Shown here: piece by piece, positions 25,024 through 35,220 of the stretch
How the letters are laid out: each line of letters starts with the position of its first letter
How positions within the stretch are numbered: position 1 is the stretch's first letter
Assembly: GCA_937873175.1 (NCBI GenBank)
Contig: CALMVT010000476.1
Span: 1-53,580 of the forward strand
Length of the DNA: 53,580 bases
Origin: an uncultured Acetobacteraceae bacterium
GTDB taxonomy: Bacteria > Pseudomonadota > Alphaproteobacteria > Acetobacterales > Acetobacteraceae
Reading direction: 5' to 3'
The notes under the pieces: generated by a model
Database searches by the model: none
What the model saw: only the letters and a program-made list of their open reading frames with translations
Told to the model about the DNA's origin: nothing
Program-made: the position numbers and the translations under genes

Positions 25024-25518
25024 ATGCGACCGATATGCCTGGCCGTCCTGGCCGGACTGCTCGCGACACCGACCTTGCCGACGGCCCACGCGCTTGCGGC
25101 CGGCGACGATCCCACCCGTATCGGCGATGTCAGCACCACGTTCCGCGTGATCGGCCGCAACGACCGTATCGTGGTGGACCGGTACGACGATCCGAAGGTG
25201 GATGGCATAAGCTGCTACGTTTCCCGCGCCGAGACGGGCGGGATCAAGGGTACGGTCGGCCTCGCCACCGACCCCAGCCGCTTCAGCATCGCATGCCGTG
25301 CCACCGGCGTTATCGCCGTTCCGGACCGGCTGCCGGCGAACGAGGTCGTGTTTGGCGCTTCGGCCAACTGGCTGTTCAAGGAAATCCGCGTGAGCCGGAT
25401 GTGGGACCCGCAAAAGCGCGTGGTGGTGTACCTCGTCTGGTCAACGCAGGCGCTCAGTCCGGGCGGCAGCCCTTACAACAGCGTCAGCGTCGTCCCGGTC
25501 GGCACGCCTGCGCCGTGA
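25024..25518 (+). CDS. creA: CreA family protein
   Basis: A 164-residue exported protein of the CreA family. A signal peptide (MRPICLAVLAGLLATPTLPTAHALA) precedes RIGDVSTTFRVIGRNDRIVVDRYDDPKVDGISCYVSRAETGGIKG, which is the family's defining block, with conserved Cys residues in SCYVSRA and SIACRAT that may form a disulfide. Its role in the periplasm is not known despite the gene name from the E. coli cre locus. The ATG at 25024 has GGAG upstream. It diverges from the HtrA-like/LuxR unit. Confidence 0.9.
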   Translation: MRPICLAVLAGLLATPTLPTAHALAAGDDPTRIGDVSTTFRVIGRNDRIVVDRYDDPKVDGISCYVSRAETGGIKGTVGLATDPSRFSIACRATGVIAVPDRLPANEVVFGASANWLFKEIRVSRMWDPQKRVVVYLVWSTQALSPGGSPYNSVSVVPVGTPAP

Positions 25519-25640
25519 CCGCAGCGGCAAGACGGTCGCCAGCGGGCCAAAGGCGTCACGGCCAGCGGCGGCACAATGGCCGTTCGGGGCGATGACCAAG
25601 GCCGCCGAACGCTCCCATGGCCTCGTGCAGCAGCACGCGG

Positions 25641-26021
25641 CTACTGCGATTGGAGTGGCAAGCGGAGCTTGAGGCCGGCGCCGGGACGGATACGGCGCTC
25701 CTGTTCGGCCTGCGCTGTGGAGCCGGCTGAAAATCCCTCACCCCTATATTGCTCGCTGCGGGTGAAGAGGCCGGGCGCGAGTTGGGGAGCCGCCTTGGCG
25801 CGCGGGCCCGCGGGCACTTCCAGGTCACGGTTGGGCGTGGGTGCCAGGTCGTAATTGGGTCCGGTTCCCGGGGCGCCGCCAAGAGGGGGCGTTGGCGGCA
25901 GCGGCAAAGGCAGCGATGGCGGCGTCGCCTGCAGGTTCAACCCGCGATGCTGCGGCAAGGCCGGCGCCGGCAACAGCAGGGCCGGCAGAAGCGGAGCCAT
26001 GATCGACGCGAAGCGTCTCAT
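25641..26021 (-). CDS. Small exported proline-rich protein, unknown function
   Basis: A 126-residue protein starting MRRFASIMAPLLPALLLPAPALPQH, a likely Sec signal peptide. The mature part is rich in Pro, Gly and Ala, without recognised domain, and ends in Arg-rich segments (EQERRIRPGAGLKLRLPLQSQ). The ATG at 26021 overlaps the stop of the NUDIX gene as ATGA; the longer frame is out of family sense. I do not recognise it. The coupling supports that it is translated; a role in the envelope is only a guess. Confidence 0.6.
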   Translation of the reverse strand: MRRFASIMAPLLPALLLPAPALPQHRGLNLQATPPSLPLPLPPTPPLGGAPGTGPNYDLAPTPNRDLEVPAGPRAKAAPQLAPGLFTRSEQYRGEGFSAGSTAQAEQERRIRPGAGLKLRLPLQSQ

Positions 26022-26572
26022 GTTGCAGCCTCGTTGGGGATCTCGGGCGACGTGCCGCGCCGGTCGCCGGGCGGGTTGCCGGCGGGTGCGCCCAACGGCC
26101 TGTCGCCCACGGCATGCCAAGCATGCAGGGACCAGTTCACCGACGGAAACGCCAGTTCGGTCCAGGGAATATCCTTCCAATCAAAAAGCCGGGTTTCAAG
26201 GCTTTCCACACCGGGAGCAAAGGCCACTGCGCCGTCAAACCGGGCGCGGAAGATGACCTGCACCTGGCCGATACGGCTGATGCTGAACATCGCAAGGATG
26301 CCATCAAGGGCGATTCGCGCCTGAGCCTCCTCCAATGCTTCCCGTTGCGCGCCTTCTTCGACGGTTTCCTTCAGCTCAAGATACCCGGCCGGAAGCGTCC
26401 AGTAGCCTCGCCGCGGTTCAATCGCCCGGCGGCAAAGCAGCACTTGCCCGGCATAGACAACGACGGAACCGACGACGATCTTTGGATTCTCGTAAGCGAC
26501 ATAGCCGCAGTCATCGCAAACGGCGCGCTCGTGGGTATCGCCTTCGGGAACCTGATAGGAGAAGCGCACCAT
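26018..26572 (-). CDS. NUDIX hydrolase with zinc-ribbon-like start
   Basis: A 184-residue NUDIX enzyme. The Nudix box reads GYLELKETVEEGAQREALEEAQ, matching G-x5-E-x7-R-E-x2-E-E, with Ala-Gln in place of the usual x-Gly at the end. Upstream, CDDCGYVAYENPKIVVG resembles the second half of the NudC-type zinc ribbon, including the 'YxNPKxVVG' linker. The family hydrolyses nucleoside diphosphates linked to another group, such as ADP-ribose or NADH. The C-terminal 35 residues are Pro/Gly-rich and not conserved-looking. It belongs to the leftward run behind tkt-gap-pgk, 58 bases after a small ORF, which would suit a nucleotide-housekeeping role but is not proof. Confidence 0.85.
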   Translation of the reverse strand: MVRFSYQVPEGDTHERAVCDDCGYVAYENPKIVVGSVVVYAGQVLLCRRAIEPRRGYWTLPAGYLELKETVEEGAQREALEEAQARIALDGILAMFSISRIGQVQVIFRARFDGAVAFAPGVESLETRLFDWKDIPWTELAFPSVNWSLHAWHAVGDRPLGAPAGNPPGDRRGTSPEIPNEAAT

Positions 26573-26630
26573 GGTTACAGGGTGCTGCGACGCGCCCGCG
26601 GGATCAAGAGGCGCATCGAGTCCTGAACGA

Positions 26631-26843
26631 TTATACGGACAGGTTCAGCAACGAACCCCGTGGCGTGTGCCCGGGCGGGGCGGTGCCAGGCAGGGCTTGC
26701 TTGCCGGGCGGCAAGGCCGCAGCTGCTGGATTGGCCTCCCGCTGCTCGCGGACCGGCCGGATCGGGTTGGACTGCGGCAGCTTTGGAATGGACGCGGCGC
26801 CGGAGAAGGCCGAGAGCGAGTTTGTCGAGAGCATGGTCGTCAT
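26631..26843 (-). CDS. Small protein behind pgk, unknown function
   Basis: A 70-residue open frame starting MTTMLSTNSLSAFSGAASIP, rich in Pro, Ala, Ser and Asn, ending PRGSLLNLSV. It has no hydrophobic segment or recognised domain and looks disordered. It starts 26 bases downstream of pgk on the same strand and ends 58 bases before the NUDIX gene, so it would be co-transcribed. No strong Shine-Dalgarno is visible. An ATG nine bases further in is an alternative start. Coding status rests on position and reading-frame length only. Confidence 0.45.
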   Translation of the reverse strand: MTTMLSTNSLSAFSGAASIPKLPQSNPIRPVREQREANPAAAALPPGKQALPGTAPPGHTPRGSLLNLSV

Positions 26844-26869
26844 CTTAGGCCGAAAGAGTGACGGATTCG

Positions 26870-28065
26870 TTAAGAATCCGGCGATTGCAGCGCCGCGACG
26901 CCGGGCAGCGTCTTGCCTTCCAGCCACTCCAAGAATGCGCCGCCGGCGGTGCTGACATAGCTCAGCCGGTCCAGCACGCCCGCGTGCCGCAGGGCGGACA
27001 CAGTATCGCCGCCGCCCGCGACGCTGCGCAACGCACCCTGCGAAGTCGCTTCCGCGACCGAGCGGGCCAGTGCGGTCGTCGCCGCGTCGAAGGGTGGGGT
27101 CTCGAATGCGCCGAGCGGTCCGTTCCAGACCAGCGTGCGGATGTCGGGCAGGCGGTCCTGCAACGCTTGAACAGTGGCGGGTCCCACGTCGAGCATCATC
27201 GCGTCGGACGGGATGGACCTTACGGAAACGATCTCGGTGGGCGGGTCGGCCCGGAACTCCCGGGCGACCACGGCATCGGACGGCAGCACGACCTCACAGC
27301 CAGCCCGGTTCGCTTCCGCCAGAATGTCCCGAGCCGTCGCGTGCATGTCCGACTCTTGCAGGCTCTTGCCCACCGCCGTGCCCTGTGCCGCCAGGAACGT
27401 ATTCGCCATGGCGCCGCCGATCACCAGTACATCGACCCGGCCGGATAGGTTGCCCAGCATTTCGAGCTTGGTCGAGACCTTGGACCCGCCGACGATGGCG
27501 CAGACCGGCCGGGCCGGGCTGCCCAGCGCCGCATTGAGCGCTTCAAGCTCCGCCTGCATTAGACGGCCGGCATAGGCGGGCAGCAGGTGGGCGACCCCCT
27601 CCGTGCTGGCATGCGCCCGGTGTGCTGCGGAGAAAGCGTCATTGACATAAATGTCGGCCAGCGCGGCGAGCGCGCGCGCAAGGGCCGGGTCGTTGGCTTC
27701 CTCACCCGCATGGAACCGGGTGTTCTCCAACACGAGCACGTCGCCGTCGGCCATCGCGGCCACCGCGCCTTCCGCCTCGGGTCCGATGCAATCCGGCGCG
27801 AACGCCACGGCGCGGCCCAGCACCTGGCCTAGGGCCTCGGCCATCGGTGCCAGCGACATCGTCGGCACGCGCTTGCCCTTCGGCCGGTCGAAGTGGCTGC
27901 ACACGATCACCCGGGCGCCGGCGTCCGCCAGTTCCCGGATGGTGGGAGACAGCCGCTCGATCCGCGTTAGGTCGGTGATGCGCCCGTCGCGGACGGGCAC
28001 GTTGAGATCGGCGCGGAACAGAACGCGCTTCCCGGCCACACGGGCGTCGTCCAGCGTGCGGACGG

Positions 28066-28069
<4 letters not shown>
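26870..28069 (-). CDS. pgk: Phosphoglycerate kinase
   Basis: A 399-residue monomeric glycolytic kinase interconverting 1,3-bisphosphoglycerate and ADP with 3-phosphoglycerate and ATP. Substrate-binding motifs include [14 protein letters not shown], the basic patch SHFDRPKG, and [10 protein letters not shown]; the nucleotide site has [14 protein letters not shown] and the C-terminal [13 protein letters not shown]. The start is a GTG at 28069 that overlaps the gap stop (GTGA), preferred over an upstream ATG that would reach into gap. Length is normal. It forms an operon with tkt and gap. Confidence 0.96.
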
Positions 28070-29088
<1,019 letters not shown>

Positions 29089-29103
29089 GCGACTAAGCTC
29101 CCC

Positions 29104-31170
29104 CTAGTTTGCAGCGAGCCGCTTTTTCACGGCGGCGGTGACAGCCTCCGGCGTGATGCCGAAATGCCGGAACAGCGTGTCGCCCGGCGCGCTGGCGCCA
29201 AAGCCGGTCATGCCGATGAACGCCCCATCCGCGCCGAGCCAACGCTCCCAGCCGAAACTACAGGCGGCCTCGATGCCGAAGCGGGGGGCGCTGCCCAAGA
29301 CGCCGGCATGATAGCTCTCGACTTGTTGTGCGAACAGGTCCCAGCACGGCAGCGACACCACGGCGACTGGAATGCCCTCGTCGGCCAGCATGCGCCGGGC
29401 CTCAATGGCGACCGATACCTCGGACCCGGTGGCGATCAGCGTCGCCTGTCGCGCGCCGTTGGCCTCGGCCAGCACATAGCCGCCGCGGGCGCTACGGTTC
29501 TCGGCGGCGTCGCCGCGCAACGCCGGCAATGCCTGGCGCGACAGCACCAGCAGGGTTGGCCCGTCGGAGCGGCGGATTGCAAGTTCCCAGCATTCGGTGG
29601 TTTCGATCGCGTCTGCCGGGCGCATCAGGTGCAGGCCTGGCATGGCGCGAAGCGAGGCCAGCTGCTCCACCGGCTGGTGCGTCGCCCCATCCTCCCCCGC
29701 GCCGATGCTGTCATGCGTCAGGACGTGGACCACCCGCTGGCGCTGGATCGCCGCAAGGCGGAGCGCCGGGCGCATGTAGTCGCTGAACACCAGGTAGGTG
29801 CCGGCATAGGGCAGCAGCCCGCCGTGCAGGGCCAGGCCGTTCATGCACGCCGCCATGCCATGCTCGCGGATGCCATAATGCACATAGCGCCCGGCGTAGC
29901 TGCCAGGCGCGACCGGCGCCATGCCGGGGACCATTGTGAGGTTGCACTGCGTGAGGTCCGCCGACCCGCCGACCAGCTCTGGAACGGTCGGCGCGAGCGC
30001 CGCGAGCGTCCGCTGGCTGGCTTGCCGGGTGGCTAGCGCCGGGCGGGTGTCGGCAAGCTCGGCCTTGAGGGCCGCCATTGCCTCATGCCAGGCTTCCGGC
30101 AGGCGGCCCGCCACCACGCGCTCAAACTCGGCCCGCAACGGATGCTTGGCGAGCCGCTTCAACCACGCCCGGCGTGCGGCGGTTCCACGCCGGCCGGCAA
30201 CGGTCCAGCGCTGCGCCAGGTCCGGGGGAACGCTGAACGGGGGGTGGTGCCAGTCCATCGCCTGCTTCGCGGCCCGGGCCTCCGCGCGGCCCAGCGGCCT
30301 CCCATGACACGCCGCCGTGCCCGCCTTGGTGGGCGCCGCGAAGCCGATAATGGTGCGGCAGGCTATCAGGGTCGGCTTCTTCGACCGCAACGCCAGGGAC
30401 AGCGCCGCCTGCACTTGTTGGGCATCATGCCCGTCCACCCGCTTCGTCGCCCAGCCCAGCGCGGCAAACCGCTTGAGCTGATCGTCCGAGGACGACAGCG
30501 CCGCCTGCCCGTCCTGCGACGTGCCGTTGTCGTCCCACAGCACTGTCAGCTTCTCCAGCCGCAGATGCCCGGCCAGGCTCGCGGCCTCGTGGCTGATACC
30601 CTCCATCAAGTCGCCGTCGGACGCGACGACCCAGGTGCGGTGGTCCACCAGGCTCTTGCCGTAGCGCGCCGCCATCATGCGTTCGGCGAGCGCCATGCCG
30701 ACCGCGGTGGCCAGGCCCTGGCCGAGCGGTCCTGTCGTGGTCTCGATGGCCGGGTGCTCGCCGTGCTCGGGGTGTCCGGCGGCGGGGCTGTCGAGCTGGC
30801 GAAAGCGTTCCAGCACGTCGATTTCCATGCCGACGTGCCCGGTGAGGTGCAGCAGCGCGTAGAGCAGCATGGACCCGTGCCCGGCGGACAGCACGAACCG
30901 GTCTCGGTCCGGCCAGCGGGGGTCTGCGGCGTCGAAGCGCAGCAGCTTGGTCCAGAGCGCTGTGGCGGCATCCGCCATGCCCATCGGCATCCCCGGATGG
31001 CCGGAACCTGCTGTTTCGACGGCATCGATTGCCAAAGCGCGTATCGCGTCCGCCATTCGCCGCTCAACCGTGGCTGGCCGGGCCAGGATGTTCGCCTGGG
31101 CGCGAAGGGCTGGGGCATCCTGTCCTGCCCGGTCCCGAGTCAAACGGTCTGCAGCGCGAGTGCCTTGCAT
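29104..31170 (-). CDS. tkt: Transketolase
   Basis: A 688-residue ThDP enzyme that moves two-carbon units between sugar phosphates in the pentose phosphate (or Calvin-type) pathway. The N-terminal ADAIRALAIDAVETAGSGHPGMPMG and the GHGSMLLYALLHLTG block are diagnostic. The ThDP site reads SDGDLMEG then LTVLWDDNGTSQDG, and the proton-accepting Glu region is YGIREHGMAAC. The C-terminal part SLPCWDLFAQQ and SFGWERWLG is conserved. I chose the ATG at 31170 because GGAGG lies 5 bases upstream; the longer frame overlaps the promoter. The extra N-terminal 38 residues before the conserved core are longer than in E. coli. First gene of the tkt-gap-pgk operon. Confidence 0.96.
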   Translation of the reverse strand: MQGTRAADRLTRDRAGQDAPALRAQANILARPATVERRMADAIRALAIDAVETAGSGHPGMPMGMADAATALWTKLLRFDAADPRWPDRDRFVLSAGHGSMLLYALLHLTGHVGMEIDVLERFRQLDSPAAGHPEHGEHPAIETTTGPLGQGLATAVGMALAERMMAARYGKSLVDHRTWVVASDGDLMEGISHEAASLAGHLRLEKLTVLWDDNGTSQDGQAALSSSDDQLKRFAALGWATKRVDGHDAQQVQAALSLALRSKKPTLIACRTIIGFAAPTKAGTAACHGRPLGRAEARAAKQAMDWHHPPFSVPPDLAQRWTVAGRRGTAARRAWLKRLAKHPLRAEFERVVAGRLPEAWHEAMAALKAELADTRPALATRQASQRTLAALAPTVPELVGGSADLTQCNLTMVPGMAPVAPGSYAGRYVHYGIREHGMAACMNGLALHGGLLPYAGTYLVFSDYMRPALRLAAIQRQRVVHVLTHDSIGAGEDGATHQPVEQLASLRAMPGLHLMRPADAIETTECWELAIRRSDGPTLLVLSRQALPALRGDAAENRSARGGYVLAEANGARQATLIATGSEVSVAIEARRMLADEGIPVAVVSLPCWDLFAQQVESYHAGVLGSAPRFGIEAACSFGWERWLGADGAFIGMTGFGASAPGDTLFRHFGITPEAVTAAVKKRLAAN

Positions 31171-31212
31171 CAATCCTCCGCATGCCGCGGCCCAAGCGCC
31201 ACAGAGCAGGCC

Positions 31213-31241
31213 GCTATACGGGCGGAGTGGCGTGCGGGCAA
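31213..31241 (-). promoter_or_regulatory. Promoter of the tkt-gap-pgk operon
   Basis: On the minus strand TTGCCC (31241-31236) and TATAGC (31218-31213) are separated by exactly 17 bases; transcription would start near 31206, about 36 bases before the tkt ATG. The -10 has the same TATAGC form seen before tRNA-Lys. Confidence 0.6.
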
Positions 31242-31332
31242 CCCCTCTGACACGCATCGGGCCGTTGCGTTTCTGAGCCGATGGGACGGACGCGGCCACG
31301 GCCGCCCTTGCCGCCGGCCGTCTTGCCACGGC

Positions 31333-32586
31333 TCACCGCGGCTCCAACGTGCGATTTGCCCGTGCAACGACCGCCTCGAACAGCATCTGACAGCCGGCTT
31401 CGGCCTCCGCGGGTTCAATGCTTTCGGCCTCATTGTGGCTCAGCCCGTCTTTGCACGGCGTGAAGATCATCGCCGTCGGCACGTGCCGCGCAACGTAGAT
31501 GGCGTCGTGCGCAGCGCCGGACACGATCTCCCGGGCGGACAGCCCAAGGCGTGCTGCGGCCTGGCGCACCAGCTCGACGCAGGCCGGGTCGAACGGCTGG
31601 GCCGGGATGCGGAACAACTCGTGCAACTCAAGCGCCACGCCGCAGCCGCTGGCGATGGCGCCGGCTTCCTGCAGGAACTCCTCGGCCAGCCGGTCGATCT
31701 CGTTCTCATCCGGATGGCGGAACTCGACGCTGAACCGGACTTCGCCCGGCACCACGTTGCGGCTGTTGGGCAGTACCAGGAGCTGGCCCACGGTGCCGCG
31801 CCCGTCCTCGCCGCGGGCGCGCATCAGGCGATCCACCAGGTCGATCAACCGGGCGGCGCAAACCAGCGCGTCCCGCCGGGCGCCGGGCGGCGTGGTGCCG
31901 GCGTGGCTGTCCTGCCCGGTGCACACCGCATCATACCAAACCTGCGCCTGTCCGCCGGTCACGATGCCGACCTGCTTGCCCTCGCGTTCCAGAATTGGGC
32001 CTTGCTCGATGTGCAGCTCGAAATAAGCGTCGGCCGGGAAGGGGTGGGCGGGTTCCGGGCCGCGGTAGCCGATGCCGTCCAGCGCCGCGCCGACCGTGGT
32101 GCCCTCGGCATCCGTCAGCATTTCCATCGCCGCCTGCCCATACACCCCGGCCCAAACGCCGGACCCCATCAGGCTGTGGCCGAAGCGGCTGCCTTCCTCG
32201 TCGGTCCAGTTCACCAGCTCGACCGGCGCCTCGGTCGTGATGCCGAGGTCGTTCAGGCTGCGCATGACTTCAAGTCCGGCAATAACCCCAAGCGCGCCGT
32301 CGAACTTGCCGCCCGAGGGCTGGCTGTCCAAGTGGCTGCCGAACAATACGGGCAGGCGCGTGGGGTCCTGCCCGGCTCGGCGCGCAAACATGTTGCCCAT
32401 TGCGTCGATCCGCACCGCAAGCCCGGCCTGCTCGCACTCCGCGCGGAACCGGTCGCGCCCGGCACGGTCCACTTCGCTCAACGCCAAGCGCCGCACGCCG
32501 CCCTTCACGGTCGCGCCGATCTCGGCCATCGTCATCAGGCTGTCCCATAGGCGCCGGCCGTCGATCCGCTGGTTCGTGAAGCTCAT
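31333..32586 (-). CDS. Zn-dependent amidohydrolase (N-carbamoyl-L-amino acid hydrolase / allantoate amidohydrolase type)
   Basis: A 417-residue M20-family peptidase-like hydrolase. The metal sites are seen in GSHLDSQPSGGKFDGALGV, TDEEGSRF and HIEQGPILE, and the dimerisation domain has GQDSHAGTTPPGARRDAL with NVVPGEVRFSVEFRH. These are the patterns of N-carbamoyl-L-amino acid hydrolases and allantoate or ureidoglycolate hydrolases, which cut a C-N bond of a carbamoyl or ureido group and release ammonia and CO2 or ureidoglycolate. The exact substrate is not decidable from motifs. I prefer the ATG at 32586; upstream in-frame starts lie in the divergent promoter. It faces away from the class II aldolase gene across 84 bases. 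Confidence 0.88.
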   Translation of the reverse strand: MSFTNQRIDGRRLWDSLMTMAEIGATVKGGVRRLALSEVDRAGRDRFRAECEQAGLAVRIDAMGNMFARRAGQDPTRLPVLFGSHLDSQPSGGKFDGALGVIAGLEVMRSLNDLGITTEAPVELVNWTDEEGSRFGHSLMGSGVWAGVYGQAAMEMLTDAEGTTVGAALDGIGYRGPEPAHPFPADAYFELHIEQGPILEREGKQVGIVTGGQAQVWYDAVCTGQDSHAGTTPPGARRDALVCAARLIDLVDRLMRARGEDGRGTVGQLLVLPNSRNVVPGEVRFSVEFRHPDENEIDRLAEEFLQEAGAIASGCGVALELHELFRIPAQPFDPACVELVRQAAARLGLSAREIVSGAAHDAIYVARHVPTAMIFTPCKDGLSHNEAESIEPAEAEAGCQMLFEAVVARANRTLEPR

Positions 32587-32670
32587 TCCGTGCTGTCCAT
32601 CGTTGTCGTCCTGCCTGATCGCGGCCATCATGCCCGTCAACCTGTCGCCCGCAAACCCCGGAGGTCACCC

Positions 32671-33453
32671 TTGGCGCACGCCCTGCCGACTGCTCCCGCC
32701 ATCCTGCGCAACACGATCCTGGACCGGGAAGCGGTGTGGCAGGCCCGGGTGGACCTTGCCGCCTGCTTCCGCGCCGCGAGTCGCCTAGGCCTGCACGAGG
32801 GCATCTGCAACCACTTGTCGGCCATGGTGCCGGGGTCGGACGCGCTGTTCCTGGTGAACCCTTACGGCTGGGGCTTTCACGAGGTCACGGCGTCCCGCCT
32901 GCTGACCTGCGACTTCAACGGCAACGTCGTGGAAGGCGTGGGCGTGCCGGAATCGACGGCGTTCCACATCCATGCCCGCATCCACCTGCGGCTGCCGCGC
33001 GCCCGGGCGGCGTTCCACACCCACATGCCGAACGCGACGGCGCTCGCGATGCTAGACGGCGAGCCGCTGGCCTATGCCGGGCAGAGCGCGCTGAAGTTCC
33101 TGGGCCGGGTCGTCGTTGATGACAAATACAATGGTTTGGCGCTGGACGGGGCGGAAGGTGACCGCATCGCCGCCAGCATGGGCGATGCCGACGTGGCGTT
33201 CATGCGCAACCATGGCATCATGGTGCTGGGCCGCAGCATCGCCGAAGCGTGGGATGACCTGTATTACCTTGAGCGCGCGTGCGAGGCGCAGCGCCTGGCG
33301 ATGTCCACCGGGCGTGCGCTGCGTCCGGTGCCGCCGGCCGTGGCGGACGCGGCGGCGCGGCAGATGCGGGATGCCGGGGACGAGCCGGCGCGCCTGCACC
33401 TGGAAAGCATCAAGCGCACGCTTGACCGCGAAGCGCCGGATTACCGGCATTGA
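32671..33453 (+). CDS. Class II aldolase/adducin family protein
   Basis: A 260-residue protein of the class II aldolase/adducin fold. The zinc ligands are visible as FHIHARIHLRLP and AFHTHMPN, a further His in FMRNHGIMVLG, and the start GLHEGICNHLSAMVPG is typical. Members include fuculose-phosphate aldolase, ribulose-phosphate 4-epimerase and decarboxylases; the exact reaction is unknown. The start is TTG at 32671, supported by GGAGG 7 bases upstream; a longer frame from 32590 lacks this. Its stop overlaps the next gene (TTGA). A link with the divergent amidohydrolase, for example in purine or carbamoyl-compound breakdown, is possible but unproven. Confidence 0.87.
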   Translation: MAHALPTAPAILRNTILDREAVWQARVDLAACFRAASRLGLHEGICNHLSAMVPGSDALFLVNPYGWGFHEVTASRLLTCDFNGNVVEGVGVPESTAFHIHARIHLRLPRARAAFHTHMPNATALAMLDGEPLAYAGQSALKFLGRVVVDDKYNGLALDGAEGDRIAASMGDADVAFMRNHGIMVLGRSIAEAWDDLYYLERACEAQRLAMSTGRALRPVPPAVADAAARQMRDAGDEPARLHLESIKRTLDREAPDYRH

Positions 33454-33893
33454 TCCATCGTGCCTTGTGGTTGGCGGCGCTGGCCGGCGGCGCGTTGCCG
33501 GGCTGCACGCTGATCGACCAGAACACTTTCAATCCCAACGCCCGCGCAGTACCTGTCATTCCTGTGGCCCCCATCGCGGCGGCGGTTACGGCACCGCCAG
33601 GTCCTCCGCCGCTGCTGACGCTGCGGCCTGGCCAGCCGGTGCAGGACGCGGTGCGCCAGGCTGTTCTTGCGGCCCGTCGCCGCAAACCGGACGTGGTGTT
33701 CGACGTGGTGGCCATGCTGCCCGGCGGCACGGGCACGGACGCAGGGCCTGACGACCCGGCCTCCTCCAGCGCCGAAGCAGGCACCGTCGCTCGCGCCATC
33801 ACGGCGCAAGGCGTGCCGCCGGGCCGGGTGCGCCTGTTTGCCCGGCCCGAAGCCGGCCTTGCCGGGCGGGAGGTTCGCGTTTACGTCCGCTGA
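33450..33893 (+). CDS. Putative lipoprotein, unknown function
   Basis: A 147-residue protein starting with a TTG that overlaps the aldolase stop. The N-terminus HRALWLAALAGGALPGCTLIDQ looks like a lipoprotein signal with Cys at about position 19; LPGC deviates from the classical L-A-G-C lipobox by Pro at -2. The region after 70 has a pattern (PDVVFDVVAMLPGG...AGTVARAITAQGVPPGRVRLFARPE) that recalls the periplasmic OmpA-like or BON-type alpha/beta fold, with the ending VRVYVR, but I cannot place it in a family. Co-translated with the aldolase and followed 21 bases later by an RNA methyltransferase gene. Confidence 0.65.
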   Translation: MIHRALWLAALAGGALPGCTLIDQNTFNPNARAVPVIPVAPIAAAVTAPPGPPPLLTLRPGQPVQDAVRQAVLAARRRKPDVVFDVVAMLPGGTGTDAGPDDPASSSAEAGTVARAITAQGVPPGRVRLFARPEAGLAGREVRVYVR

Positions 33894-33914
33894 TCGGGCT
33901 GCTAACCCCGCGTC

Positions 33915-35096
33915 ATGCCGCATCCGCTGCTCCGCCTAAAGCCTGGGCACGACCGCCGCTTGAAAGCCGGACATCCTTGGGTATACAGCAACGAGGTCGT
34001 CATGGCGCCGGAGCACCGGGCCTGGCCCGCCGGTGCGCCGGTCCGCATCGAGGGCGATGGCGGCTGGCGCTACGGCACCTTCATGTTTAACCCGCACAGC
34101 CTGATCGCCGCCCGGTTGCTTGACCGTGACCCCGGCGCCGTCATCGACGCGGGCTGGGTTCGGACACGGATCGCGGATGCTGTCGCGTTCCGCGCCCGGG
34201 TTGCCCCGGGGACGCAGCACCGCCTGGTGCACGCCGAGGCTGATCGCCTGCCCGGGCTGGTCGTGGACCGCTTCGGCGATGTTGCTGTGGTGCAGGCCAA
34301 CACCGCCGGCACCGACCGCCTGTTGCCGGATGTGAGCGCGGCGCTGCTGGACCTGTTGCCGCTTCGCGCCATCGTGGCGCGCAACGACAGTGCCGCGCGC
34401 TTGCAGGAAAGACTGCCGCAGGATGTGGGGCTGCTGCACGGGACGAATGCTGAGGCCGTGGTGGTGGAGGGAGGCGTGCGCTTTCCAGTGGACCCGTTGT
34501 CGGGCCAGAAAACCGGCTTCTTCTTTGACCAAAAGCCCAACCGGGACCAGGTTGCTTCCCTTGCCGCCGGCGCCCGCGTGCTGGACGTGTTCTGCCATAC
34601 CGGTGCCTTCGGTTTGCGGGCCGCCACCTCCGGTGCCGTCGGCGTTCTCCTTGTGGACAGCAGCCAGCCCGCGCTGGAACTTGCGCTACGGGCGGCTGAG
34701 GCGAACGGGTTGGGCGACCGGGTTTCGGCGCGGCGCGGCGATGCCTTCGACGTGATGGCGGCGCTGGCCGCGGACGGCGAGCGGTTCGACATCGTCGTTT
34801 GCGACCCGCCGGCCTTTGCCAAGTCGCGCAAGGACCAGGACGCCGGCCTGCGCGCCTACCACCGCATGACCCGGCTCGCGGCGGCACTGGTCCAGCCCGG
34901 CGGGTTCCTGTTCGTGGCGTCATGCAGCCACCACGCGCCGCTGGATTTGTTCGCCGCCCAGGTGAGTTCGGCCATCCTGCGGGCCAGGCGGGACGCGCGC
35001 ATCGTCCACACTGGCGCGGCTGGCCCCGACCATCCCGTCCACCCCGGATTGCCGGAAAGCGCATACCTCAAATCGTTGCTATTGAACTTGTCTTGA
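33915..35096 (+). CDS. rlmI: RlmI-like rRNA (cytosine-C5) methyltransferase
   Basis: A 393-residue protein with an N-terminal PUA domain (LRLKPGHDRRLKAGHPWVYSNEV), a central domain, and a C-terminal Rossmann methyltransferase: VLDVFCHTGAFGLRAA is SAM motif I, LLVDSSQPALELA the ribose-binding acidic motif, and VVCDPPAFAKSRKD the catalytic D-P-P-x-F motif. RlmI methylates C1962 of 23S rRNA. The preceding KTGFFFDQKPNRDQV is also family-typical. The final part LFVASCSHHAPLDLF contains the conserved Cys of the S-C-S motif. ATG start; single-gene or last of the aldolase-lipoprotein run. Confidence 0.9.
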   Translation: MPHPLLRLKPGHDRRLKAGHPWVYSNEVVMAPEHRAWPAGAPVRIEGDGGWRYGTFMFNPHSLIAARLLDRDPGAVIDAGWVRTRIADAVAFRARVAPGTQHRLVHAEADRLPGLVVDRFGDVAVVQANTAGTDRLLPDVSAALLDLLPLRAIVARNDSAARLQERLPQDVGLLHGTNAEAVVVEGGVRFPVDPLSGQKTGFFFDQKPNRDQVASLAAGARVLDVFCHTGAFGLRAATSGAVGVLLVDSSQPALELALRAAEANGLGDRVSARRGDAFDVMAALAADGERFDIVVCDPPAFAKSRKDQDAGLRAYHRMTRLAAALVQPGGFLFVASCSHHAPLDLFAAQVSSAILRARRDARIVHTGAAGPDHPVHPGLPESAYLKSLLLNLS

Positions 35097-35220
35097 TGAG
35101 GACTTGCTTCCTCGGCTGCGCACCTAGATCGGATTGCATACTGTAGGGCCAGTGATTCACTCCCGCGACGGTGGTTCGTCGCTTACCCATCGGGTCGCCG
35201 TCCTTCAAGGAATCCTGGCT

